Assembly: GCF_001678945.1 (NCBI RefSeq)
Contig: NZ_CP015124.1
Coordinates: forward strand, 1,795,501 to 1,859,500
Direction: 5' to 3'
Origin: Phaeobacter gallaeciensis
GTDB lineage: Bacteria > Pseudomonadota > Alphaproteobacteria > Rhodobacterales > Rhodobacteraceae
DNA: 64,000 nucleotides
Under the pieces are notes generated by a model. It was not told where the DNA came from and made no database searches. It was given only the letters and a program-made list of their open reading frames with translations. How positions within the stretch are numbered: the first letter of the stretch is position 1; each line of letters starts with the position of its first letter. The position numbers were made by a program, and so were the translations under genes. This document shows, one piece after another, positions 53,492 to 61,625 of the stretch.

Positions 53492-54127
53492 TCAGGACTG
53501 GGGTCCGTGACCGGCAAGGTCGCGGACCCTTTTTCGTATCTGCGCACGAAAAGCCTCGACCGCCCCTGCCTGCCCCGGAAGGCGAGGCAGAACCGGTTGC
53601 GACATGGCGAAATAGCTAATCGCCCCCAGCAGATCGCAAACCGCTGCCAATGCGGCCGCGGGCGGCGCGGCGCGCCAGGCCGGTGCATCCTGCACCATGG
53701 CCACCAGTTCCTGCAAAAAGGGCCGCAGGAACCAGCGTTCAGCGGGCTGGTCTTCCTGTCGGTCATCCAGCAGCTCCCGCAGGATCAGGCGGCTGTCGAC
53801 AGGATTGAGCAGCCCCTCGCTCAGATAGGTTTCGAAAAACGTCTCAAGCCGCTGCTCCGGCGCGGCATCGGGGTTCTGCGCCTCCATCAGCATCAGCATC
53901 ATGCGATCCGCTACCCCTTCCAGCACCCGCTCATACAGCGCGTCCTTGCTGCCGAAATGGTGCAAGAGAGCCTGTTTGGTCAGCCCCAGCTCATCCGCGA
54001 TATTGGCGATCGAGGCGCCGTGATAGCCCCGGTTCGCAAAAAGCTGCGTTGCGGCCAGAACGAATTCGTCCGGACGATTTGCGGATCGTGACGCAGGGCG
54101 GTCAGCGGGGCGAGAGGCAGGGGGCAT
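53492..54127 (-). CDS. TetR family transcriptional regulator
   Basis: 211 residues with AAGGAG before the ATG at 54127. The N-terminal helix-turn-helix (about 20-65: VLAATQLFANRGYHGASIANIADELGLTKQALLHHFGSKDALYERVLEG) is a classic TetR DNA-binding domain. The C-terminal part (about 70-205) is a helical ligand domain. It is convergent with the aldehyde dehydrogenase, so target genes are not clear; autoregulation is possible from the repeat at 54172-54185. Confidence 0.92.
   Translation of the reverse strand: MPPASRPADRPASRSANRPDEFVLAATQLFANRGYHGASIANIADELGLTKQALLHHFGSKDALYERVLEGVADRMMLMLMEAQNPDAAPEQRLETFFETYLSEGLLNPVDSRLILRELLDDRQEDQPAERWFLRPFLQELVAMVQDAPAWRAAPPAAALAAVCDLLGAISYFAMSQPVLPRLPGQAGAVEAFRAQIRKRVRDLAGHGPQS
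53501..53535 (+). terminator. Terminator of the aldehyde dehydrogenase gene, inside the tetR 3' end
   Basis: GGGTCCG-T-GACC pairs with GGTC-G-CGGACCC, followed by TTTTTCG. It begins 34 bases after the gabD stop and overlaps the last codons of the convergent tetR gene (stop at 53492). Confidence 0.75.
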
Positions 54128-54171
54128 GGCGGCTCCTTTCCAGCTTCTGATAGCAGAAAAGGACGGTCCCT

Positions 54172-54185
54172 ACCATCCGGTCAGT
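54172..54185. promoter_or_regulatory. Possible TetR autoregulatory site
   Basis: ACCATCCGGTCAGT is an imperfect palindrome around CCGG, 45 bases upstream of the tetR ATG; TetR operators often have this shape. The symmetry is partial (8 of 14), so the call is weak. Confidence 0.25.
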
Positions 54186-54210
54186 TTCGACCGTGAGATG
54201 CGCCAAACGC

Positions 54211-54244
54211 AAAAGCCCCCGCGCCCGGCATCCGGACACGGGGG
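54211..54244 (-). terminator. Terminator of hsp20
   Basis: On the minus strand CCCCCG and CCGG pair with CCGG and CGGGGG, followed by CTTTTGC. It lies about 75 bases past the hsp20 stop. Confidence 0.7.
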
Positions 54245-54317
54245 AAGGAAGGCCGCCACGGGTAGGACGGCGACCTCGGGGAGTTTCAAAGCAGGCAGAA
54301 CCCTGTGCGGGGAAGGA

Positions 54318-54782
54318 TCAGTTGACCTTCTGCGCTTCCAGTTCGGCGCGCTGCGGTGTGGCAGAGCTGATCTCGATCCGGCGCGGTTTCAGGGCCTCGG
54401 GCACTTCGCGCTGCAGGTCGATATGCAGCATGCCATCCGCATGGCTGGCGCCGGTGACGCGCACATGGTCGGCCAGTGTGAAACGGCGCTCGAACGCGCG
54501 GGTGGCGATGCCGCGGTGCAGGAAGGTCCGGTCCTCATCCGCTTCGGCCTTGCGGGCCGACACGACCAGGGCGTGCTCCTTCACCTCGACGCTGAGGTCG
54601 GCTTCGGAGAAACCGGCGACCGCAATCGAAATGCGATAGCTGTCGGCATCGGTCTTTTCAATATTGTAAGGGGGATAGCTGGGCTGGCTTACATCGTTGC
54701 TGAGAACCCGGTCCATCAGGTCCGCGATCTGGTCAAATCCCACGGTCGCACGGTGCAGCGGTGCAAAATCAAAGGTACGCAT
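54318..54782 (-). CDS. Small heat-shock protein Hsp20 (IbpA-like)
   Basis: 154 residues from the ATG at 54782 (GAGGA 8 bases upstream); another ATG at 54791 is too close to its site. The N-terminus is IbpA-like (MRTFDFAPLHRATVGFDQIADLMD), then the alpha-crystallin domain (about 38-130: YPPYNIEKTDADSYRISIAVAGFSEADLSVEVKEHALVVSARK) and a short tail with an IEI motif. It holds unfolded proteins as large oligomers until refolded. A heat-shock promoter and a thermosensor-like leader precede it. Confidence 0.93.
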   Translation of the reverse strand: MRTFDFAPLHRATVGFDQIADLMDRVLSNDVSQPSYPPYNIEKTDADSYRISIAVAGFSEADLSVEVKEHALVVSARKAEADEDRTFLHRGIATRAFERRFTLADHVRVTGASHADGMLHIDLQREVPEALKPRRIEISSATPQRAELEAQKVN

Positions 54783-54789
54783 ATGTGTC

Positions 54790-54841
54790 ATCCTCATCAT
54801 TGAGCGATATGTACATTGCCCTCCCACGTCTGGGGCAGGGC
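54790..54841 (-). ncRNA. ROSE-like RNA thermometer in the hsp20 leader
   Basis: The leader is about 100 nt. Its last hairpin (54790-54808) pairs UCGCUCA with UGAGGA, leaving one bulged G; UGAGGA contains the ribosome binding site. UYGCU facing AGGA with a bulged G is the hallmark of ROSE elements of small heat-shock genes. A second, stable hairpin lies upstream at 54818-54841 (GCCCU/AGGGC and CCC/GGG). Melting on heating would free the ribosome binding site. Confidence 0.7.
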
Positions 54842-54886
54842 GTTCATTTCCATCGGGCCCCGCTTGGCGGCGACCCGACACAATCG

Positions 54887-54914
54887 AGATAAGGACTGCA
54901 TCGTGGGTTTCAAG
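54887..54914 (-). promoter_or_regulatory. Sigma-32 (RpoH)-type promoter of hsp20
   Basis: On the minus strand CTTG (54911-54914), a 17-base spacer, then CTTATCT (54887-54893). This matches the alphaproteobacterial heat-shock consensus CTTG-N17/18-CYTATNT. It would start the transcript about 100 nt before the hsp20 ATG. Confidence 0.7.
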
Positions 54915-54951
54915 AGGTTGGCAGGGCGCGGAAATATGCCCCGTCTGAGGC

Positions 54952-55761
54952 CTACTGACGGATGAATTTGGCGCCGCTGGTACGGCGGCCATCGCCGACC
55001 TGAACCCGGCCCACACCGGGCGGCATGCGGCTGCCGATATGGGTGCCGGTCAGCTGCGCCTGCAACAGATCCAGCCCCTCGCCCAGCGCCGCGCCAAGCG
55101 ACACCCGCTGGCCGTTCACCTCTGCCTTGGCCGAGACCACCGAGACGATGCGTGGTGTTTTCCCGTCAAAGGAAAACACCGGCGCTCCGGAGGAGCCGAA
55201 ATCCACATCGCAGGACATCACAAGAACCCCCTGCTGCTGTGCGGTGACGGCGCAGACCTCCTGCAGCGAGGGCGCTTCGGAGCGATCATGCGCATAAGAC
55301 ACCACGCCAATCCGGCTCCCCCTGCGCGGGCGCCGGTCGGTTTCGAACGGGATAACGGTGGTGTTGCGGATGGGGCGCTGCAGCTGCAACAGCGCGATAT
55401 CCTTGCGCACCCGCCCGGTCGATACCTCGCCATCATAGACATAGTCGGGGTGGATCACCGCCCGGCGCACCGAGCGATAGGCCGAGGCGCGGCCATTGCG
55501 CCAGCCGGCCAGAAACTCGATCGTCTCTGGGGCGATCCGCTGACCGGTCCGCCCATCAAACAGACAATGTGCTGCTGTCAGGACCAGATCCGGCGCGATG
55601 AGCGAGCCTGTGCAGAAGCCTTCACCATTGACATCGAGACGGCCAACCGCCTCCCAGGCGCGGCCCGCATCCGTGGTGTCGAGCCGCTGAAGTCGGCTGT
55701 CACCAGCCGCCACAAACGCGGGCAGCAGCGCCGCCAAAATCCCGAAAACCCAATGCCGCAC
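54952..55761 (-). CDS. Secreted trypsin-like serine protease
   Basis: 269 residues if translation starts at GTG 55761, which has AGGGAG 6 bases upstream and yields a good signal peptide (RHWVFGILAALLPAFVAAG); GTG 55779 is the longer alternative. The chymotrypsin triad is intact: His in VLTAAHC, Asp in RKDIALLQL, Ser in DFGSSGAPV. A Cys pair (FCTGS...HC) fits the fold. It is an exported S1-family protease; no propeptide-processing partner is visible. It is upstream of hsp20 but that gene has its own promoter. Confidence 0.87.
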   Translation of the reverse strand: MRHWVFGILAALLPAFVAAGDSRLQRLDTTDAGRAWEAVGRLDVNGEGFCTGSLIAPDLVLTAAHCLFDGRTGQRIAPETIEFLAGWRNGRASAYRSVRRAVIHPDYVYDGEVSTGRVRKDIALLQLQRPIRNTTVIPFETDRRPRRGSRIGVVSYAHDRSEAPSLQEVCAVTAQQQGVLVMSCDVDFGSSGAPVFSFDGKTPRIVSVVSAKAEVNGQRVSLGAALGEGLDLLQAQLTGTHIGSRMPPGVGRVQVGDGRRTSGAKFIRQ

Positions 55762-55871
55762 GCATGTCTCCCTGCTCACCCTGCTTTCAGGATAGGTATC
55801 TGTTGGGGCGAAAATACGGCAAGGGCCGCGCTGAAACAGCCCGGCCCCGCAAAAAATTTACCACTGTGGGA

Positions 55872-57206
55872 TCAGCGCAGGATCGGCACCTGATCCTCAG
55901 CCGTGGCGGCATGCCCGTTCCCATCGGTCATCGCCGGCGGTTTCGGACCACCCGTGGCCCAGTCCAATAACTCAACCGTATGTACGATGGGCAACTTGGT
56001 GCCTGACCCAATCTGCATCATGCAGCCGATATTGCCAGCAGCGATCAGGTCGGGGTTCTTTGCCTCCAGCGTTTTCACCTTCCGCTCTTTCAACTGCCCC
56101 GAGATCTCGGGCTGCATCAGGTTGTAGGTCCCGGCCGACCCGCAGCACAGATGACTGTCGGCAGGCTCCACAACCTTGAAACCGGCGCGTTTCAGCAGCG
56201 TCTTGGGATGCGTCTTGATCTGCTGGCCGTGCTGCAGTGAGCAGGCCGCGTGATAGGCAACGGTCAGCCCCTTGTCGCCACCTTCGGGCAGGTCGAGTTG
56301 CATCAGCAGCTCGGAAATATCCATCGCCCGTTCCGATACCCGCGCCGCATCCGCCGCCAGCGCATCATTGCGGAACATATGGCCGTAGTCCTTCACCGTG
56401 GTGCCACATCCCGAGGTGTTGATGACGATGGCATCCAGCCCCTGTCCGTCGATCTCGGCACACCAGGCGCGGATGTTCTTGGCCGCGGTGGCGTGGCTTT
56501 CGTCCTCACGGCCCATGTGATGGGTCAGCGCCCCGCAGCAGCCCGCACCCTTTGCCACGACCACTTCGCAGCCCAGCCGGGTCAGCAGGCGAATGGTGGC
56601 ATCGTTGATATCGGTATTGAGCGCCTTTTGCGCGCAGCCGGTCATCAGCGCCACGCGCTTCTTGCGCGGCTCTGCGGGGGTGAAGCTTTGCGGATCATCG
56701 TTGCGGCTGACCGGCGGGATGTCCTTTGGCGCCATGTCCAGCATCGCCCGAAGCCGCGCATCGGGCACCAGCCCTTTGAAGGGACGCGCCAGTTTCGCAC
56801 CGAACAGCGCGAGGCGGAATCGGCCCGGATAGGGCAGAATCTGCGCCAGAACCCAGCGCAGGGCCCGGTCGGTAAAGGGGCGTTTGTAATTCTTGTCGAT
56901 ATAAGCGCGCGCGTGGTCAATCAGGTGCATGTAATGCACGCCCGACGGGCAGGTGGTCATGCAAGCCAGGCAGGAAAGGCAGCGGTCGATATGCTTGACC
57001 GTCTTTTCATCCGGCACGCGGTTGTTTTCCAGCATGTCCTTGATCAGGTAGATCCGCCCGCGCGGGCTGTCGAGCTCATCCCCCAGAACCTGATAGGTCG
57101 GACAGGTCGCGGTGCAAAATCCGCAATGCACGCAGGAACGCAGGATCTCGTTCGAGCGCTGAATGCCGGGATCCTTCAGTTGGTCTTCGGTAAATTCAGT
57201 CTGCAT
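55872..57206 (-). CDS. glcF: Glycolate oxidase iron-sulfur subunit GlcF
   Basis: 444 residues. Two 4Fe-4S motifs at the N-terminus, CVHCGFCTATCP and CLSCLACMTTCP, are followed by the two CCG repeats of the heterodisulfide reductase-like domain (GAGCCGALTHH and LCCGSAGTYN). It passes electrons from the GlcD/GlcE flavin to the membrane quinone pool. It is the last gene of glcDEF, 3 bp after glcE. Confidence 0.95.
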   Translation of the reverse strand: MQTEFTEDQLKDPGIQRSNEILRSCVHCGFCTATCPTYQVLGDELDSPRGRIYLIKDMLENNRVPDEKTVKHIDRCLSCLACMTTCPSGVHYMHLIDHARAYIDKNYKRPFTDRALRWVLAQILPYPGRFRLALFGAKLARPFKGLVPDARLRAMLDMAPKDIPPVSRNDDPQSFTPAEPRKKRVALMTGCAQKALNTDINDATIRLLTRLGCEVVVAKGAGCCGALTHHMGREDESHATAAKNIRAWCAEIDGQGLDAIVINTSGCGTTVKDYGHMFRNDALAADAARVSERAMDISELLMQLDLPEGGDKGLTVAYHAACSLQHGQQIKTHPKTLLKRAGFKVVEPADSHLCCGSAGTYNLMQPEISGQLKERKVKTLEAKNPDLIAAGNIGCMMQIGSGTKLPIVHTVELLDWATGGPKPPAMTDGNGHAATAEDQVPILR

Positions 57207-57209
57207 GTC

Positions 57210-58379
57210 TTATCCCATCAGGCCAGGGTTCAGGATCCCGCGCGGATCGAACTGGTCGCGCAGCCCCTTGGACAGGGCCGCAAGAGGCGCCGGTTGCGGT
57301 TCGAACCGGCCAAGACGCGCAGCGATTTCGGCACTGGCGCGAACCAAGGTGGCATGGCCTGGAACTGGCTCCATTCCGGTGCCTGCGCCCGACATCTTTT
57401 TGCGCAGGTCGCTACCCTCGGGCATCAGCGCCCAGATCAGCCCGCCGCCCCAGTCGAGTTGCAAAGCCGTCGCGCCAAGGCGCGGCGCCAGCTCCACCGC
57501 ATCCGAGGGCTTCACGCTGATCCGCCAGACATCGCCATCGTGGCCGTGGAACGCTGCCACATCGCGGATGCTACGCCACAGATCCTCGTCCGCCTCGGCG
57601 CGGTGAGCAATGCCGTGCTCAGCCAGCCGCTTCACCAACGCATCACAGCGGTAGTCCACCGATTCCTCGAAGCCTTCGACGCGGATATGGGCGGTCATCG
57701 TGTCGGGATCATATGCGGCCCCGGTCACATCAAAGGGCGAGCCAAGCGCCGCGGACATCGCCCGCACCGCGCCCGGCAGATCCAGACCGCCGACCGAAAC
57801 GGTGGCCATCTGCGCCGCACGCGGCAGCACCTTGAAGGACACCTCGCTCAGCACTCCCAGCGTCCCTTGCGCGCCGGACATCAGCTTCACCAGATCATAG
57901 CCGGTGACGTTCTTCATCACCCGGCCGCCATTCTTGACGATCTGGCCGGTGCCATCGACGAAACGCACGCCCAGCAGGAAATCCCGCGCCGCGCCCGACT
58001 GAATGCGGCGCGGCCCCGAGATATTGGCAGCAAAGAGCGATCCGATTGTTGGCGTGCCGTCGGTGCCCAGAAGGGCGCGGTAGTCCGCCGGTTCAAAGGC
58101 AAGGCGCTGGTTCTCTGCCGCCAACAATTCCTTGATCTCGGCAACCGGGGTTCCGGCCTTGGCCACAAGGGTCAGCGCGCCGGGTTCATAAAGCTCAATC
58201 CCGCTGAGGGCAGAAAGGCTCAGGGTCTCCCCTTCCACCGCCATGCCACGGGTACCGCCGCCCTGGATGTTGAGGGGGCCCTTGGCCGCAGCGATCATCC
58301 CGGCCAGTTCGGCCTCGCTTTCGGGTCGCATCATGGTCTTTTCCAAACGTTCTGGAGAATCATTGAAGGCGGGGATCAT
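57210..58379 (-). CDS. glcE: Glycolate oxidase FAD-binding subunit GlcE
   Basis: 389 residues from the ATG at 58379, which overlaps the glcD stop by 4 bp. ATG 58334, nearer the family's usual N-terminus (MRPESEAELAGMI), is an alternative with weaker coupling. The PCMH-type FAD domain shows LNIQGGGTRG, LGTDGTPTIGSLFAANISGPRR and GRVMKNVTGYDLVKLMSGAQGTLG. It acts with GlcD in oxidising glycolate to glyoxylate. Confidence 0.93.
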   Translation of the reverse strand: MIPAFNDSPERLEKTMMRPESEAELAGMIAAAKGPLNIQGGGTRGMAVEGETLSLSALSGIELYEPGALTLVAKAGTPVAEIKELLAAENQRLAFEPADYRALLGTDGTPTIGSLFAANISGPRRIQSGAARDFLLGVRFVDGTGQIVKNGGRVMKNVTGYDLVKLMSGAQGTLGVLSEVSFKVLPRAAQMATVSVGGLDLPGAVRAMSAALGSPFDVTGAAYDPDTMTAHIRVEGFEESVDYRCDALVKRLAEHGIAHRAEADEDLWRSIRDVAAFHGHDGDVWRISVKPSDAVELAPRLGATALQLDWGGGLIWALMPEGSDLRKKMSGAGTGMEPVPGHATLVRASAEIAARLGRFEPQPAPLAALSKGLRDQFDPRGILNPGLMG

Positions 58380-59824
58380 TCCGCCGCCAGCGCCGGAGTG
58401 CGGCGGCTTTCGGTTACCGACAGCGGGAAGACCTTGGCCGGGTTCAGCAGCCACTGCGGATCGAAGACATCCTTGACCTTCAGCTGGGCCTCCAGATCAT
58501 CGCCCGAGTACTGGTGCAGCATCAGATCGCGTTTTTCGATCCCGACGCCATGTTCGCCGGTCAGGCAGCCGCCGACTTCGACGCAGAGTTTCAGTACCTC
58601 GGCGCCGAATTCCTCGCAGAGTTCAAGGTCTCCGGGTTTATTGGCGTCGAACAGGATCAGCGGGTGCATGTTGCCATCGCCGGCGTGGAACACATTGGCC
58701 ACCGCCAGACCGAATTCCTTGCTCATCTCGCCGATGCGACGCAGCACGTAGGGCAAAGAGGACACCGGAATAGTCCCATCAAGGCACATGTAGTCGTTGA
58801 TCTGCCCCATGGCGCCAAAGGCGGATTTGCGGCCCAGCCAGATCCGCGCGGCCTCATCCGCATCAGTGGCTTCGCGCAGCTCGACCGGGTTGTGGGATTG
58901 GGCGATGTCTTTGATCACCTTCAGCTGCGCATCAATCTCGGCATCGCTGCCTTCGACCTCGATGATCAGCAGCGCCTCGCACATGGGGTAGCCCGCCTTG
59001 GCAAAGGCCTCGCAGGCCTCAATGCAGGGACGGTCCATGAACTCGATAGCAACGGGCAGCACGCCCGCCTTGATAATATCGCTGACGCAGGCGCCTGCCA
59101 CTTCGTTGCTGTCATAGCCGATCAGCACGGGACGGGCGCCTTCGGGCTTGTGCAGAATCCGCAGGGTCGCCTCGGTCACGACGCCAAGCTGCCCCTCGCT
59201 GCCGCAGATGACACCCAGCAGATCCAAGCCGCCCGCATCCAGATGCGCGCCGCCGATTTCGACCACGGTGCCATCCATCATCACCATGGTAACGCCCATC
59301 AGGTTGTTGGTTGTAACGCCATACTTCAGGCAATGCGCCCCGCCCGAGTTCATCGCGATATTGCCGGCAATGGCGCAGGCCAGCTGGCTCGACGGGTCGG
59401 GCGCGTAGAAGAAATCCTCCTCCTCCACCGCGCCGGATACGGAGAGGTTGGTGCGCCCGGTCTGCACCCGGATGATGCGGTTCTCGTAATCGGTCTCCAG
59501 CACGTCATTCATCCGTGCAACGCCCAGGATCACGCAATCCGCGGTTGGCAGGGCGCCCCCGGCCAGCGAGGTGCCCGACCCGCGCGGCACCACGGGCACG
59601 CCCTCTTCGTGGCAGATACGCAGGACCTCGGACACTTCAGCCGTGCTGCGCGGCAGCACCGCCAGCAGCGGCGGACATTTGTAAGCCGTCAGCGCATCAC
59701 ATTCGTAGGCTCGGGTCTCAGCCTCCTCCGTGATCAGGGCGTCTGCGGGCAAAACCTTTGCCAGACGCGCGGCCAGGTGGGCTTTGCGCGACAGGACTTT
59801 GGGATCCGGGGCTGGCATTTCCAT
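58376..59824 (-). CDS. glcD: Glycolate oxidase subunit GlcD
   Basis: 482 residues from the ATG at 59824 (GAGGAG, 8-base spacing); a GTG three codons earlier overlaps that site. FAD domain with VVPRGSGTSLAGGA and CAIAGNIAMNSGGAHCLKYGVTTNNLMG, then the C-terminal cap with NVFHAGDGNMHPLI and GEHGVGIEKRD. It is the catalytic flavoprotein that oxidises glycolate (and D-lactate in some). First gene of the operon, preceded by a perfect inverted repeat. Confidence 0.95.
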   Translation of the reverse strand: MEMPAPDPKVLSRKAHLAARLAKVLPADALITEEAETRAYECDALTAYKCPPLLAVLPRSTAEVSEVLRICHEEGVPVVPRGSGTSLAGGALPTADCVILGVARMNDVLETDYENRIIRVQTGRTNLSVSGAVEEEDFFYAPDPSSQLACAIAGNIAMNSGGAHCLKYGVTTNNLMGVTMVMMDGTVVEIGGAHLDAGGLDLLGVICGSEGQLGVVTEATLRILHKPEGARPVLIGYDSNEVAGACVSDIIKAGVLPVAIEFMDRPCIEACEAFAKAGYPMCEALLIIEVEGSDAEIDAQLKVIKDIAQSHNPVELREATDADEAARIWLGRKSAFGAMGQINDYMCLDGTIPVSSLPYVLRRIGEMSKEFGLAVANVFHAGDGNMHPLILFDANKPGDLELCEEFGAEVLKLCVEVGGCLTGEHGVGIEKRDLMLHQYSGDDLEAQLKVKDVFDPQWLLNPAKVFPLSVTESRRTPALAAE

Positions 59825-59839
59825 GGCGGGCACTCCTCT

Positions 59840-59860
59840 TTGGTAAACTTATATTACCAA
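59840..59860. promoter_or_regulatory. Operator-like inverted repeat before glcD
   Basis: TTGGTAA, 7 bases, TTACCAA: a perfect 7+7 repeat that begins 16 bases upstream of the glcD ATG. It has the TGGT...ACCA form bound by FadR-type GntR regulators such as GlcC, PdhR or LldR. No such regulator gene is in the window. Confidence 0.65.
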
Positions 59861-59906
59861 TTCATGCCATCTGGCAAGGGACCAGTTGCTGGGCTAGGGT
59901 GGCGGC

Positions 59907-60641
59907 ATGATCTGGATTGACCGTATCGCCCTGTTTTCGACCCTGGATTTTGCCGCGCTAACGCTGATTGTCGCGGGCTGGATCTGGATCGGCTGGCGGA
60001 TCGAGAACCCGGCGGCTGGCAAGCCTTCGGTGTCCTACCTGATGGCGGATTTCCGGCGCGACTGGATGGTGCAGATGGTGACCCGCCAGCCGCGCATGTT
60101 CGACGCGCAGCTGATCAGCGGCCTGCGGCAAGGCACGACGTTCTTTGCCTCGGCCTCGATGATCGCAATGGGCGGCGGGTTGGCGCTGATCGGCAATACC
60201 GAACAGCTGGCCGGCGTTGCCGAGGATCTGATTCAGGACAGCGCGCCCGCCTTTGTCTGGGAGGTCAAGATCCTGACGGTTCTGCTGTTTCTGGCCAATG
60301 CCTTTTTGAAATATGTCTGGGCGCACCGGTTGTTCGGCTATTGTTCGGTACTGATGGCGGCGGTGCCCAATGATCCCGCTGAGCCACTGGCCCTGCCCCG
60401 CGCGGCGCAGGCGGCGGATCTGTCGATCACCGCAGCGCGCAGTTTCAACCGAGGCATGCGCTGCACCTATTTCGCGCTGGCCTCGGCTGCGTGGCTGGCG
60501 GGGGCGATCCCGCTGATCCTGGCCACGCTGATTACTTTGGCAGTGCTTTACCGGCGCGAATTCGCATCGCAGTCCCGCAGCGTGCTGTTGCGCATTCCGC
60601 CCGAGACGCGGAGACAGGATGCGGACGACACATCTTCGTGA
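59907..60641 (+). CDS. DUF599 family membrane protein
   Basis: 244 residues with four membrane helices (about 10-30, 72-95, 112-135 and 188-215). It matches DUF599: N-terminal DFAALTLIVAGWIWIGWRIE, MVTRQPRMFDAQLISGLRQGTTFFASAS, then a charged cytoplasmic tail. Function unknown. It is divergent from glcD and shares the promoter region that holds the inverted repeat. Confidence 0.85.
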   Translation: MIWIDRIALFSTLDFAALTLIVAGWIWIGWRIENPAAGKPSVSYLMADFRRDWMVQMVTRQPRMFDAQLISGLRQGTTFFASASMIAMGGGLALIGNTEQLAGVAEDLIQDSAPAFVWEVKILTVLLFLANAFLKYVWAHRLFGYCSVLMAAVPNDPAEPLALPRAAQAADLSITAARSFNRGMRCTYFALASAAWLAGAIPLILATLITLAVLYRREFASQSRSVLLRIPPETRRQDADDTSS

Positions 60642-60666
60642 TTCCGCACATCACCGCGACCGGACT

Positions 60667-61038
60667 ATGATGCACTTCATGAAACCTGCTCTGATCACCC
60701 TGCTTTGCGCGCTGAGCGCGGCCTCTCCCGCCCTCGCCGAGGCGCCCCGAATCGAAGGTGCAACCGCCCACCAGAACGGCAGCAGCTGGACGATCAGCGT
60801 GACGCTGTCCCATGCCGATACGGGATGGGAGCACTATGCCGATGGCTGGCGCGTGCTGGATGAGAATGGCCGCGAACTGGGCCTGCGGGTGTTGGCGCAT
60901 CCGCATGTGAACGAACAGCCCTTCACCCGCAGCCTGAGCGGCATCGCAATCCCGGAGGGCACCCGGCATATCAGCCTTCAGGCGCGCTGCATCGTGGATG
61001 GCTGGAGCGACGAAAGCTTTCGCCTGACCCTGCCCTGA
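60667..61038 (+). CDS. Small exported protein of unknown function
   Basis: 123 residues from the ATG at 60667; ATGs at 60670 and 60679 are equally possible since no good ribosome binding site is visible. Signal peptide (KPALITLLCALSAASPALA) followed by a compact beta-rich domain: EGATAHQNGSSWTISVTLSHADTGWEHYADGWRVLDENGRELG...RHISLQARCIVDGWSDESF. The periplasmic domain resembles small Rhodobacterales proteins I cannot name. It follows the DUF599 gene by 25 bases. Confidence 0.65.
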   Translation: MMHFMKPALITLLCALSAASPALAEAPRIEGATAHQNGSSWTISVTLSHADTGWEHYADGWRVLDENGRELGLRVLAHPHVNEQPFTRSLSGIAIPEGTRHISLQARCIVDGWSDESFRLTLP

Positions 61039-61047
61039 CCAACCCCA

Positions 61048-61518
61048 TCAGGTTCTGTGGTAAGGACTGCCGGACAGGATGGTTGCGGCGCGGTAGATCT
61101 GCTCGGCCAGCATCACCCTGACCAGCATATGCGGCCAGACCATCTTGCCAAATGAGATCGAAAAATCCGCCTCTGCGCGCAGGCTGGAATCGATGCCATC
61201 GGCGCCGCCAATGATCAGCGCCAGATCCTGCCGCCCACTGTCGCGCCAGTCTGCCATCTTGCCCGCAAAATCGGGCGAGGACAGCAGCTTGCCCCGTTCA
61301 TCCAGGGTGCAGATCAGCGCGCCCTTGGGCAAGGCCTTGCGCAGCAGATCCGCCTCGGCGGACATGCCAAGGTTCTTCTTGTCCTCGACCTCAACCACCC
61401 GCGCAGGGCCAAGGCCAAGGGCGCGGCCGGTGCGGTCGAACCGTGTCAGATAGTCATCGATCAGGGATTTTTCCGGGCCGGAGCGGAGCCGCCCGACCGC
61501 ACAGATATGTACACGCAT
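61048..61518 (-). CDS. rlmH: 23S rRNA pseudouridine1915 N3-methyltransferase
   Basis: 156 residues, the normal RlmH size. SPOUT-fold marks: LIDDYLTRF early, LDERGKLLSSPDFA, LIIGGADGI (the SAM knot) and the C-terminal SFGKMVWPHMLVRVMLAEQIYRA...SPYHR. It methylates pseudouridine 1915 in 23S rRNA helix 69. It follows rsfS on the same strand after 107 bp, the usual neighbourhood. Confidence 0.97.
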   Translation of the reverse strand: MRVHICAVGRLRSGPEKSLIDDYLTRFDRTGRALGLGPARVVEVEDKKNLGMSAEADLLRKALPKGALICTLDERGKLLSSPDFAGKMADWRDSGRQDLALIIGGADGIDSSLRAEADFSISFGKMVWPHMLVRVMLAEQIYRAATILSGSPYHRT

Positions 61519-61575
61519 AAGAGGGATCCCGCCCGCCTGTCGATCTCAGCCAAGGAAATCACAGGTAGGTCTTTT

Positions 61576-61614
61576 GGGGCGCCGCCGACCTTGCAGGTCG
61601 CGGGCAGCCGCCCC
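61576..61614. terminator. Stem-loop between rsfS and rlmH
   Basis: GGGGCG and CGCCCC flank an inner GACCT/AGGTC stem. It lies between the rsfS stop and the rlmH start; it could be an attenuator or processing site, but there is no U-tract. Confidence 0.35.
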
Positions 61615-61625
61615 CGTTTCCGAAA

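Noticed and set aside
56250-58751. Very long open frame (833 codons) on the plus strand
   Set aside because: It lies antisense to glcF, glcE and the end of glcD, all of which have clear motifs. The translated composition (His, Arg, Gln and Pro rich) is typical of a high-GC antisense shadow.
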